DNA of 64,000 nt, from assembly GCA_007134695.1 (NCBI GenBank), contig SLKI01000008.1:186001-250000 (forward strand), given 5' to 3'. Both the position numbers and the translations under genes were made by a program. This document shows, one piece after another, positions 38,542-45,795 of this stretch. Every line of letters begins with the position of its first letter. Within the stretch, counting starts at the first letter, position 1. The notes below the pieces were generated by a model that had not been told where the DNA came from, searched no databases, and worked only from the letters and a program-made list of their open reading frames with translations. Source of the DNA: Balneolaceae bacterium. GTDB lineage: Bacteria; Bacteroidota; Rhodothermia; Balneolales; Balneolaceae.

Positions 38542-39243
38542 ATGAGTGAAAAGACTCAACGTTTGATTGATGAGATCTCACAATTTCTCGCCGAAGAGCG
38601 GAGGTTGTTTGGAGAATGGGATACAATGTCTGCGAACCCCAGAGGCCAGTCCTCCCCTCCTCTACAGCCAGGCGATTGCAGTTCACTCGAAGAACTTCGT
38701 AAACTTTGTGAAACCACGGATGATCTGAAAACTGACCTGGAAAATACCCGGCTTGTCTTCGGAGTCGGGAGCCCGAAGGCCGACCTGATGGTGATTGGAG
38801 AAGCTCCCGGATACCATGAGGACAAGCAGGGCGAACCTTTTGTCGGAAAGGCTGGCCAGCTTCTCAACAAGATCCTTAAAGCGATCAAATTTGAACGGGA
38901 AGAAGTCTACATTGCTAATATCCTCAAACATCGTCCCCCTGAAAACCGGGATCCAAGCGGCAGTGAACGTGAGCGAAGCCTCCCATATCTCTGTCGGCAG
39001 ATTGAGCTGATAGATCCCAAAATCATCCTCTGCCTTGGAAGGGTATCCGCCACGACACTTCTCGGTATCGATGAATCGCTGAGCCGTATGAGGGGAAAGT
39101 TTCACAGTTATATGGACCGAGATCTCGCCGTCACATATCACCCGGCCGCACTTCTGCGTAATCCGCAATGGAAACGTGCGGCTTGGGAAGATGTACAAAT
39201 GGTACGAAAGAGATACGACCAATTGAGAGGAAAAACTCATTAA
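38542..39243 (+). CDS. Family 4-like uracil-DNA glycosylase lacking most Fe-S cysteines
   Basis: 233-aa base excision repair enzyme. The motif A region is [21 protein letters not shown] and motif B is [13 protein letters not shown], both as in family 4 UDG. The usual [4Fe-4S] ligands are mostly missing. Only Cys56 stands in the N-terminal CxxC region (LCETTDD), His130 replaces Cys in [10 protein letters not shown], and Ser146 stands where the ERE-type helix normally has Cys, although Cys151 is close. The N-terminal 45 residues look like a low-similarity extension. It shares an operon with mtaB. Confidence 0.82.
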   Translation: MSEKTQRLIDEISQFLAEERRLFGEWDTMSANPRGQSSPPLQPGDCSSLEELRKLCETTDDLKTDLENTRLVFGVGSPKADLMVIGEAPGYHEDKQGEPFVGKAGQLLNKILKAIKFEREEVYIANILKHRPPENRDPSGSERERSLPYLCRQIELIDPKIILCLGRVSATTLLGIDESLSRMRGKFHSYMDRDLAVTYHPAALLRNPQWKRAAWEDVQMVRKRYDQLRGKTH

Positions 39244-39345
39244 AAATTCAGTCGTCCGGTATCTAAAGAACTTCAGTTTTCTTATAATCGAAGAGAAGCA
39301 GGGTCTGTAGAAAATTCTAACCACTCAACCGCCTCGTAATCCGAA

Positions 39346-40872
39346 ATGGCCGATCACTCCGGAGGAGATTTGCAAAAAAACTTAAACGAAGCTGTTGACC
39401 TGCTCGAGAATCAGGGCCGGGTTCCTCCCCAGGCTGTTGAAGTGGAAGAGGCAGTCCTTGGAGCGATGCTGATCGAACATGAAGCCGCCACCGTTGCCTT
39501 GCAGATGCTGCGGGCAGAAGATTTCTACAAGCCAGCTCACAGAACTGTGTTTGAAACGATTTATGACCTGTATGAACGGGACAATCCGCTCGATCTGCTA
39601 ACTGTAGAGAACGAGCTGCGAGACAAAGGAGCACTGGATCAGATCGGTGGAAGCGGGTATCTCTCAGATTTGACTCGATCGGTCAGTTCTGCTGCAAATA
39701 TCGATTACCACTCCCAGATCATTGCGGAAAAAGCGATTAAAAGAAATCTGATCCTTAACTGCACCGACATCATCAAGAACGCATACGATTCGACTTCCGA
39801 CGCTTATGATGTGCTTGATGCTGCTGAACAGAGGATATTTGATCTCTCCAACACAAAATCGCGGGCCAATGCCCAGGCAATTGGTGAGATACTGAAAGAT
39901 ACCTTGCAGTATCTCGAAGAGATTCGTGGTAAACCTGCAGGTATCACCGGAGTACCTACCGGACTGGATGTCGATAAGCTCACGTCAGGATTTCAGCCGG
40001 GAGACCTGGTAATTATCGCAGCCCGGCCGTCGATGGGTAAAACCGCACTTATTTTGACAGCCGCAAGGAATGCAGCGCTGCATATGGATGAAAATCTGCA
40101 GACCAATGTTGCTTTATTCAGCCTGGAGATGTCGAATCAGTCGCTCGTTCAGCGACTGTTAACCATGGAGGGACGTATCGATGCCCAGTCGGCACGTTCA
40201 GGCCGTCTCCAGGACGAAGAGTTCAAACGTCTGATCGATGCTGCAAGCCGGCTCTTCACAGCCCGCATATTTATCGACGACACTCCGAGTTTGAGTGTCA
40301 TGGAGCTGAGGACCAAATGCCGGAGATTGAAAAGTGAGCACGACATCGGGCTTGTCGTCGTGGATTATCTTCAGCTGATGACCGCCAAGGTGAGGGATAA
40401 CAGCAACCGGGAACAGGAGATTGCAACCATTTCCAGAGGGTTAAAAGCATTAGCCAAAGAACTTAATGTGCCGGTAGTGGCGCTATCTCAACTCTCTCGT
40501 GCCGTTGAACAACGAGGTGGTGACAAAAGGCCTCAGCTTAGTGACCTGCGTGAAAGCGGGTCTATAGAGCAGGATGCCGATGTAGTAATGTTCCTCTACC
40601 GACCTGAATATTATGGTATTAAAACCACCGAAGAGGGACACTCTACCAAAGGTCTCGCAGAAGTGATCGTTGGCAAACAGAGAAACGGGCCCACGGGGGC
40701 AAAGCGACTCTATTTTGTTGAAAATTATGCCCGTTTTGAAAACTTCACACAGGCCGATAACGCTCTTCCTGAAAGGAGCAACAGCGGCAGTTCGTCGCCT
40801 GAAGATCAAGCTGCCCCTCCTCCGAACCCTCACTCTCCTGGTGAAGGTGGTGAGGAATCAGCACCGTTTTGA
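39346..40872 (+). CDS. dnaB: Replicative DNA helicase DnaB
   Basis: 508-aa hexameric fork helicase. The N-terminal DnaB domain (PPQAVEVEEAVLGAMLIEHE) is followed by a linker and a RecA-like domain with Walker A ARPSMGKTALIL, then LFSLEMSNQSLVQRLL, LVVVDYLQLM (Walker B) and LSQLSRAVEQRGGDKRPQLS. No intein is present. The last 45 residues are low-complexity (Ser/Pro/Glu). An exact TATAAT at 39283-39288 lies 58 bp before the ATG, but no matching -35 was found. Confidence 0.97.
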   Translation: MADHSGGDLQKNLNEAVDLLENQGRVPPQAVEVEEAVLGAMLIEHEAATVALQMLRAEDFYKPAHRTVFETIYDLYERDNPLDLLTVENELRDKGALDQIGGSGYLSDLTRSVSSAANIDYHSQIIAEKAIKRNLILNCTDIIKNAYDSTSDAYDVLDAAEQRIFDLSNTKSRANAQAIGEILKDTLQYLEEIRGKPAGITGVPTGLDVDKLTSGFQPGDLVIIAARPSMGKTALILTAARNAALHMDENLQTNVALFSLEMSNQSLVQRLLTMEGRIDAQSARSGRLQDEEFKRLIDAASRLFTARIFIDDTPSLSVMELRTKCRRLKSEHDIGLVVVDYLQLMTAKVRDNSNREQEIATISRGLKALAKELNVPVVALSQLSRAVEQRGGDKRPQLSDLRESGSIEQDADVVMFLYRPEYYGIKTTEEGHSTKGLAEVIVGKQRNGPTGAKRLYFVENYARFENFTQADNALPERSNSGSSSPEDQAAPPPNPHSPGEGGEESAPF

Positions 40873-40927
40873 CTTTTATTTAAGATATAAACTGTTTTGC
40901 GTTTGAAACAGACTACTTGACCTCTTA

Positions 40928-41001
40928 CCTGGCCGAATCTGCCATAGCCCTGCGGATCAGGTTTCCTGTCCGAATCTACCATGGCCCTGCGGATCAGGTG
41001 C
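40928..41001. repeat. Two-unit 37-bp tandem repeat between dnaB and the glycosyltransferase
   Basis: Units at 40928-40964 and 40965-41001 match at 32 of 37 positions. Each contains CCTGCGGATCAGG, whose ends (CCTG/CAGG) are inverted. The array fills the gap between two convergent genes and ends 3 bp before the stop of the minus-strand gene. It has no spacers and no coding potential. It could form a transcript-ending structure or be a small dispersed repeat. Confidence 0.8.
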
Positions 41002-41004
41002 TGC

Positions 41005-42135
41005 TCAGAACGAAGCTTTGACCTGTACTTTCATCAACTCTTCAAACAGGCTGTCATATTCATTCACCTTAACAGACCAGTCCATATGCCGGTTTATTTT
41101 TTGCAGAGAAGCTTTTGGAAGTGGTTTAGTCGTTCCTGTCAATAGGTTTTTCAAATGTTGAAAGAGCTCATCTTCGGTCTCATATAAAACTGGTGCGTGT
41201 AGCAGCGGGTTGTGAAGAGATTTAGGTATAAGTTCCGGGTAATGCAATCTGTTGGGTACCAGTGGATGACATCCGCAATAGATCGCTTCCATGATAGCCA
41301 CACAGAAAAACTCATAGGTAGCTGTAGAAACTACAATATCTCCAGAATGGAGCAATTTGCTGTACGTTTCGGGATCTTCGACATACCCGAAATGAGTGAT
41401 ATGGTCGCCATAGCGCCTCCAGGCCTTTTCAAACTCTTCGGGCTTTTCATGTTTCGTATCTCCTGCAAGGATCAGATCGAATTCCAGGTCGATATCATTC
41501 AGTCGATTCAGAACCCGAAAAAACATAGCGGGGTTGCGATCGAACTGCCAACGCTGATTCCAGACAATCACCGGCCGTTCATTTTCACTTCGGGTATCTT
41601 TCTGCCGGTCGAAATAGCTCAGATCCAACCCCGGATACATCACAATACTCTTCTCTTTGATCTGATGAACAGTTTCCATGTGCTTGTCATCAGGATAATT
41701 TTCGAGAAACTCCGGAAGGGCGTTCATAAAATCATTCAGATGAAAATGGGAGGAAAAGATGAGCCTGTCGGCCACGAGCATGCTCAGATAATTGATATAG
41801 CAATAGGTCATGTCCCGATTCTCCCCTTCCGGCATAGGTTGCGTTAACTGATTCTCATGCATGTACATGATCTTCGGTGTATACGCAAACCTCGGATTTG
41901 TTAGGGAGAGGAATGCCGGAAGATTGGTCATGCTGCTGATTAGCAGCAGATCGATCTCCTCCTCTACATGACTTGCCATCTCTGCAAGAGTTACTGAATC
42001 ACCATGCATACGCCACTTCCAGCCGCGATAATTAAGTCTTATCGGGTGAATATTGTGACGGGAATGATTCTGCAAACCTTTCAAAAAGGCTTCGTGTGAT
42101 CCACTGTAAAACGGTTCTACGGCTAATATGTTCAA
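41005..42135 (-). CDS. tRNA-queuosine alpha-mannosyltransferase homologue (DUF3524/GTDC1 family)
   Basis: 376-aa GT-B glycosyltransferase. The N-terminus NILAVEPFYSGSHEAFLKGL, followed by RGWKWRM, MYMHENQLTQPMPEG, INYLSMLVADRLIFSSHFH and YPGLDL, reproduces the layout of the DUF3524 N-domain of human GTDC1/QTMAN, which mannosylates queuosine in tRNA-Asp. The C-terminal GT4 part has VIVWNQRWQFDRNP, a GYVEDPETYSKLL stretch and EFFCVAIMEAIYCGCHPLVP. The start must be TTG at 42135: no other start exists upstream and the N-terminus is in family register. It is convergent with dnaB. Confidence 0.85.
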   Translation of the reverse strand: MNILAVEPFYSGSHEAFLKGLQNHSRHNIHPIRLNYRGWKWRMHGDSVTLAEMASHVEEEIDLLLISSMTNLPAFLSLTNPRFAYTPKIMYMHENQLTQPMPEGENRDMTYCYINYLSMLVADRLIFSSHFHLNDFMNALPEFLENYPDDKHMETVHQIKEKSIVMYPGLDLSYFDRQKDTRSENERPVIVWNQRWQFDRNPAMFFRVLNRLNDIDLEFDLILAGDTKHEKPEEFEKAWRRYGDHITHFGYVEDPETYSKLLHSGDIVVSTATYEFFCVAIMEAIYCGCHPLVPNRLHYPELIPKSLHNPLLHAPVLYETEDELFQHLKNLLTGTTKPLPKASLQKINRHMDWSVKVNEYDSLFEELMKVQVKASF

Positions 42136-42244
42136 TTGAACAAGACAAGTTGAAATTTTTTCAGCTGTATCAATATTAATAAATCACTCCGGAATTCAGG
42201 AATCTAAATTTCCGGTATTGGTCTGACGGCTTCGGACAGAAAGG

Positions 42245-43561
42245 TTACACCAAAAATGCCGCCCCGGCCAGAAACATGATCATTGCCAAAAAGATGATCA
42301 ACATGAAAATGACGGCACCAAATTTTTTCCGTTTTACCAGTGTCAGTGCATACTCCATCCGGGATGGCGTCTCCACAATGGCATACCTGCGATCATAAAA
42401 CAATTCTTTCAAATTGCTAATGCCCAGCAGTTGCAGATTTCGATCGGGATATTTCCTCGACAAACGATCGACCGCTTTTTCAAATAGATCCAGCTGAGTT
42501 TTTGGCACAACCAGAGCCGGTGACCAGGAATAAAATACAGCTTCGGCCTTACTATCAATTCCAGAACTGTCGACGGCGATCAGATTAGCTTCTGCATCCA
42601 GATCCCCCGTGATGGCAAGTTGCGAAGTGAACTTGTACCTCCTTTCATATCGATTTTGCAGAGCTGTGTACCATAATAGAGCAATTGCTGCATTGGCCGA
42701 ATTACCCACATGAATGGCCCCGCTCATCTCATAAAATATCTCTCCGAGATAATAATTGCGAACCGGCTTCTGATTGTGATAACTGAAAAGAGTTCTGGCT
42801 GCCAAAGCAACTTCAGGATCCTCGATCCAATATGGTTGTTCAACACCCACAACGTTAAATCGCCTGATGATACGATCCTCACCTCTTGAATTCTCTTGAT
42901 TTTTCTTGACGGTAATTCGACGCATCCTTCCAAATGTCTGAATATTCCGGTCCAGGTCATGAAACCTCTCTACAGCGGGAATCAACAGGGTCTGCGGTTT
43001 TTCGGTTATTAACTCCCGCACTTCGCTTTGAAGAGAGTTCAATATGGTGATTGCCCGGGACTCATATTTGAACTTTTTTTCATCGAGTGAGGCCAGAGTA
43101 CGGTAAAATCTTCTGAGAGAAGTATTGCCTTGTATTGTCTCAATCCGGTCATCTTCTTTCAGTTTAACGTCAATCCCAAACCACTCCTTCAACAGCGTTC
43201 TTACTTTATCCATTTCTCCGAGACATGCGTAGAGTATAAGGCAAACCTGTCTCGACTTTTCAATTCCCTTCACAAACGATTCGATCTCTCTCATTTCGGG
43301 CACCTGTTCGATGATCCTGTCAAATTGTTTCAGATCTTGTTCGATCTGTGCAGGATCTTTGCCGCTGAATGTCAAAGGTGAGGTAAAGAGCGGGAACTCC
43401 GACATGACCTGAAGCAGATAACTGCCATAGGACCTGAATTCGCCATTCAGGATCTCTATGAAATTTCTCAGCAGAGTCAAACGATGTTTTACAGATGCAA
43501 TTTGCGCCAACTCACTATTAAGTTCTCTAAAAATCTTCTCAACGTGAACCGGGTTCGGCAT
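42245..43561 (-). CDS. Membrane-anchored Lon-type (S16) protease-like protein without AAA+ domain
   Basis: 438-aa protein of three parts: a helical N-terminal region (about 1-225) with no recognised domain, a Lon proteolytic-fold region (about 255-390), and a single C-terminal membrane anchor (about 413-437). In the Lon-like part, GNSANAAIALLWYTAL corresponds to the Lon GPSAG segment with catalytic Ser288. LAITGDLDAEANLIAV matches the AMTGEIxxxGxVLPIG strands, and DSKAEAVFYSWSPALVVPK matches the KEKxxAAxxxGxxxxxxP segment with Lys338. No Walker motifs occur. The ATG at 43561 is 12 bp after the anti-sigma-like gene. The dyad spacing (50) is slightly longer than in E. coli Lon (43). Substrates are unknown; the upstream protein is the natural candidate. 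Confidence 0.7.
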   Translation of the reverse strand: MPNPVHVEKIFRELNSELAQIASVKHRLTLLRNFIEILNGEFRSYGSYLLQVMSEFPLFTSPLTFSGKDPAQIEQDLKQFDRIIEQVPEMREIESFVKGIEKSRQVCLILYACLGEMDKVRTLLKEWFGIDVKLKEDDRIETIQGNTSLRRFYRTLASLDEKKFKYESRAITILNSLQSEVRELITEKPQTLLIPAVERFHDLDRNIQTFGRMRRITVKKNQENSRGEDRIIRRFNVVGVEQPYWIEDPEVALAARTLFSYHNQKPVRNYYLGEIFYEMSGAIHVGNSANAAIALLWYTALQNRYERRYKFTSQLAITGDLDAEANLIAVDSSGIDSKAEAVFYSWSPALVVPKTQLDLFEKAVDRLSRKYPDRNLQLLGISNLKELFYDRRYAIVETPSRMEYALTLVKRKKFGAVIFMLIIFLAMIMFLAGAAFLV

Positions 43562-43573
43562 GTTTTAAAGGGA

Positions 43574-44389
43574 TTAGCTATAAAAAAAGAGAGACTGTTG
43601 ATTAGCCAGATATTTTTCCGGGATTCGAACTATTCCATTTTCTATCCCCCAAAGGGTTACACCGGCACTGGAGTAGACCAGAAGCAGTTTTGGGGTTTCA
43701 GCCTCTGCATATACGGGAAGTTCCAACTCAACCTCACTTCGTGAACGGCTCATATCGATCGTATCCATGATTCCCGTCTCCGAAGAGGCGACGATATATC
43801 CTTTATCAGACAGGGTATTAAAATTCAGATTCGACCTGAAAACAGGCAGCATCAAACTGCATCTGTTCCATGCCTTTATTACATCATTTCCCAAACGATT
43901 AAACGGTATGTCCAGCTTTCCTCCTGGATGAATTACCAGATAGATCCGCTCATCCGGTATATAAACAAGTGCCACTTCCTCATCACTCAGATGTTCAGAT
44001 AGCAGATGAAACCGCGCTATCCCTTTCTCTTCCATTTTAAGAATGCGCAGCAGGGTCTCATCTTTTTCCGATGCAAAAGTTTTTAAGGATTCGATATAAC
44101 TTTTCCGGGGGCTCGCCGACTGAGCAGCAAGTACAAAACGGTTCAAACCGCTGCGTTCCTTTATAGGCATCGGTAACAGTTCGATAGATCTGGGTCGAGA
44201 TGACCATCGAATATGATCAACAGGTTTGAACCGATCTACATGTTTGTATAAAAGAGAGAACCAGTTGGCGAGTGATTCCAGCTCTTCATGCTCGGACAGG
44301 GATTTCTCGATCCACTCAATCTCACTCTGTGTGAGTTTGTCCCTGTATCGAATGTACATTTCAATATGTTCCTCGGAAGGAAGGCTCAA
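43574..44389 (-). CDS. Putative anti-sigma-like protein in the Lon-like operon
   Basis: 271-aa soluble protein, not recognised as a named family. Residues about 8-55 (HIEMYIRYRDKLTQSEIEWI and the following ESLANW) resemble the short helical sigma-binding domain of anti-sigma factors, but without the zinc His/Cys set. The rest (about 60-271) is rich in predicted strands, with VALVYIPDERIYLVIHPGG and LLLVYSSAGVTLWGIENG. No membrane helix is seen. The frame opens with TTG at 44389 just after a stop; an ATG at 44359 is the alternative but cuts the first helix. It lies between the sigma-like gene (80 bp) and the Lon-like gene (12 bp). The role as anti-sigma and protease substrate is inference from context. 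Confidence 0.45.
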   Translation of the reverse strand: MSLPSEEHIEMYIRYRDKLTQSEIEWIEKSLSEHEELESLANWFSLLYKHVDRFKPVDHIRWSSRPRSIELLPMPIKERSGLNRFVLAAQSASPRKSYIESLKTFASEKDETLLRILKMEEKGIARFHLLSEHLSDEEVALVYIPDERIYLVIHPGGKLDIPFNRLGNDVIKAWNRCSLMLPVFRSNLNFNTLSDKGYIVASSETGIMDTIDMSRSRSEVELELPVYAEAETPKLLLVYSSAGVTLWGIENGIVRIPEKYLANQQSLFFYS

Positions 44390-44469
44390 TCAGATCACCC
44401 TTTTATATACTGCTTCTATCTACTGATATTCATTAGATTACTCCTCGCAGACAAAGATACCTGCTTAAA

Positions 44470-45483
44470 TCAAACCCACCTTTTACGATAAGTATCGACC
44501 AGATCATCCCGAATCAATTTGACAAGGTATTCCAACACCGGCCTGTAATCGTTGCGGAACTGGTCATAGTCGAGATCATCAACATGCTGTTGCATCTGAT
44601 CGAATTGAGAGAGGCTGGAGTGAGGTTCAATAAAATTATTTTTAATAATATCAGAAGCGGTTTCAAAATAGATTTCAAGCTCATCCCGATCCATCTTGCC
44701 GATTCTCAGATATCTCGAACCCACTTTATCCTTAATCCTGTGTTTGGACTCTTGAAGTATTAGGTCAAACTCTTCAATTAAGATATTGGATTCCGCAACC
44801 GGTTTTACACACTCTTCATGCTGGCCTTTTTGCAGAGAAACAAAACTTTCACGAATTATCCTGGCCAGTGATACAACCGGATACTCTTTTCTGTAATGAT
44901 CCTGGTGAAGAAGTATATCGATCGAATGTGCAAGAGTTTCAGGAATCTGCATCTGTTCACCCAACCTTGCACAAAGCCGGGCCTGTAAAAAATCCGGGGG
45001 CATCAGAGGTTTTTTCCCTTTTTTCTTCTCCTCTTCAACAATCAATGTTCCGTTTTGGAAGCAGACACGCAAGCCGCATTTCTGTTCTCGGACAGCGAGC
45101 TTGATATTTCTGATAATCTTCTTGAGTGACGGGTCTTTCTCTCCATAGTGACGGTGTATATTATCGTCTACTTTGGAAAAGACCAGACGGCGCAATTTAA
45201 TCTTCAGTTTCGATATGGGCAGTTCAAGGTCAGAGCGTTCAAAATAGGTTTGAAAAACGATCAGATTCTCTTGTTCATCTTTTTGAAACAGATCTGCAAT
45301 GAAATCCCAGGCCAGTTCCTCTAGGCGGTCATACCTGAAGAGAAAGGAACTCCCTTTCTTCGACTTCATCTTCAGATACATTAGAGCATGGGTATAACAG
45401 AGCTTGACAGTCGTATTGATATCCCTTCTGCTGTATGTTGTATTCAATAACCTGGCCAGAATTGCAGTAAATGAGTTATCCAT
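44470..45483 (-). CDS. Putative sigma-70-region-2-like regulatory protein
   Basis: 337-aa basic, mostly helical protein. Residues about 25-110 have the pattern of sigma-70 region 2: a first helix CYTHALMYLKMKSK, then RLEELAWDFIADLFQKDE in place of the usual (A)EDLVQEVFLRLW helix, then KIKLRRLVFSKVDDNIHRHY. The remainder (about 110-337) has no recognisable region 4 helix-turn-helix, so the call is tentative. It is the first gene of the three-gene minus-strand operon with the anti-sigma-like and Lon-like genes. The upstream gap carries a 24-bp-period repeat and an inverted repeat. A helical DNA-binding or adaptor protein of another kind is possible. Confidence 0.4.
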   Translation of the reverse strand: MDNSFTAILARLLNTTYSRRDINTTVKLCYTHALMYLKMKSKKGSSFLFRYDRLEELAWDFIADLFQKDEQENLIVFQTYFERSDLELPISKLKIKLRRLVFSKVDDNIHRHYGEKDPSLKKIIRNIKLAVREQKCGLRVCFQNGTLIVEEEKKKGKKPLMPPDFLQARLCARLGEQMQIPETLAHSIDILLHQDHYRKEYPVVSLARIIRESFVSLQKGQHEECVKPVAESNILIEEFDLILQESKHRIKDKVGSRYLRIGKMDRDELEIYFETASDIIKNNFIEPHSSLSQFDQMQQHVDDLDYDQFRNDYRPVLEYLVKLIRDDLVDTYRKRWV

Positions 45484-45503
45484 GCCATGCCCGGGAATAA
45501 TTT

Positions 45504-45548
45504 AAATCCTCTTATCAATTCGCACTAAAATCCTCATATCAAATCGCA
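45504..45548. repeat. Direct repeat (24-bp period) upstream of the sigma-like gene
   Basis: AAATCCTCTTATCAATTCGCA-type units at 45504-45524 and 45528-45548 match at 19 of 21 positions, spaced 24 bp start to start. They lie 21-65 bp before the sigma-like ATG, where an operator or activator site would be. The units are AT-rich and not palindromic. Confidence 0.75.
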
Positions 45549-45590
45549 TTTAATGTTCAAGTAAATAAACTATTTACAACCACGCAAATA

Positions 45591-45619
45591 TTTTAATGAA
45601 CTCTGGAAGTTCCTTAAAA
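45591..45619. repeat. 12-bp-arm inverted repeat upstream of the sigma-like operon
   Basis: TTTTAATGAACT, loop CTGGA, AGTTCCTTAAAA. 11 of 12 arm positions pair. It lies about 110 bp before the sigma-like start and about 180 bp after the mutL stop. It could be a bidirectional weak terminator (A-rich and T-rich ends) or a dimeric regulator site. Confidence 0.6.
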
Positions 45620-45795
45620 TGGCAAAATGTGTTATAGTTGTGTAAGAATACTTACTACATTAGATACTACCTCATCAGAGGACAGGCATAATACAACATT
45701 GATAGATATTTAAAAATTGCAAAGACTACATTCAAAATTTAAGCGAAGGAAAAAAGCTGTAAAGTGGATCGAAAACAGCAGAAATTCCCACTAAA

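Larger units (their letters stand above)
45484..45795. other. AT-rich regulatory gap upstream of the sigma-like operon
   Basis: 312 bp without a credible ORF, clearly AT-richer than the surrounding genes, between the mutL stop and the sigma-like start (same strand). It contains a direct repeat, a 12-bp-arm inverted repeat (both listed separately) and a small perfect palindrome GTAAG-AATA-CTTAC at 45642-45655. It probably holds the mutL transcript end and the promoter and operator of the three-gene operon. No consensus promoter could be assigned. Confidence 0.55.

Noticed and set aside
41212-41847. Plus-strand open frame of about 211 codons inside the QTMAN homologue
   Set aside because: Antisense to a well-supported glycosyltransferase and without recognisable sequence.
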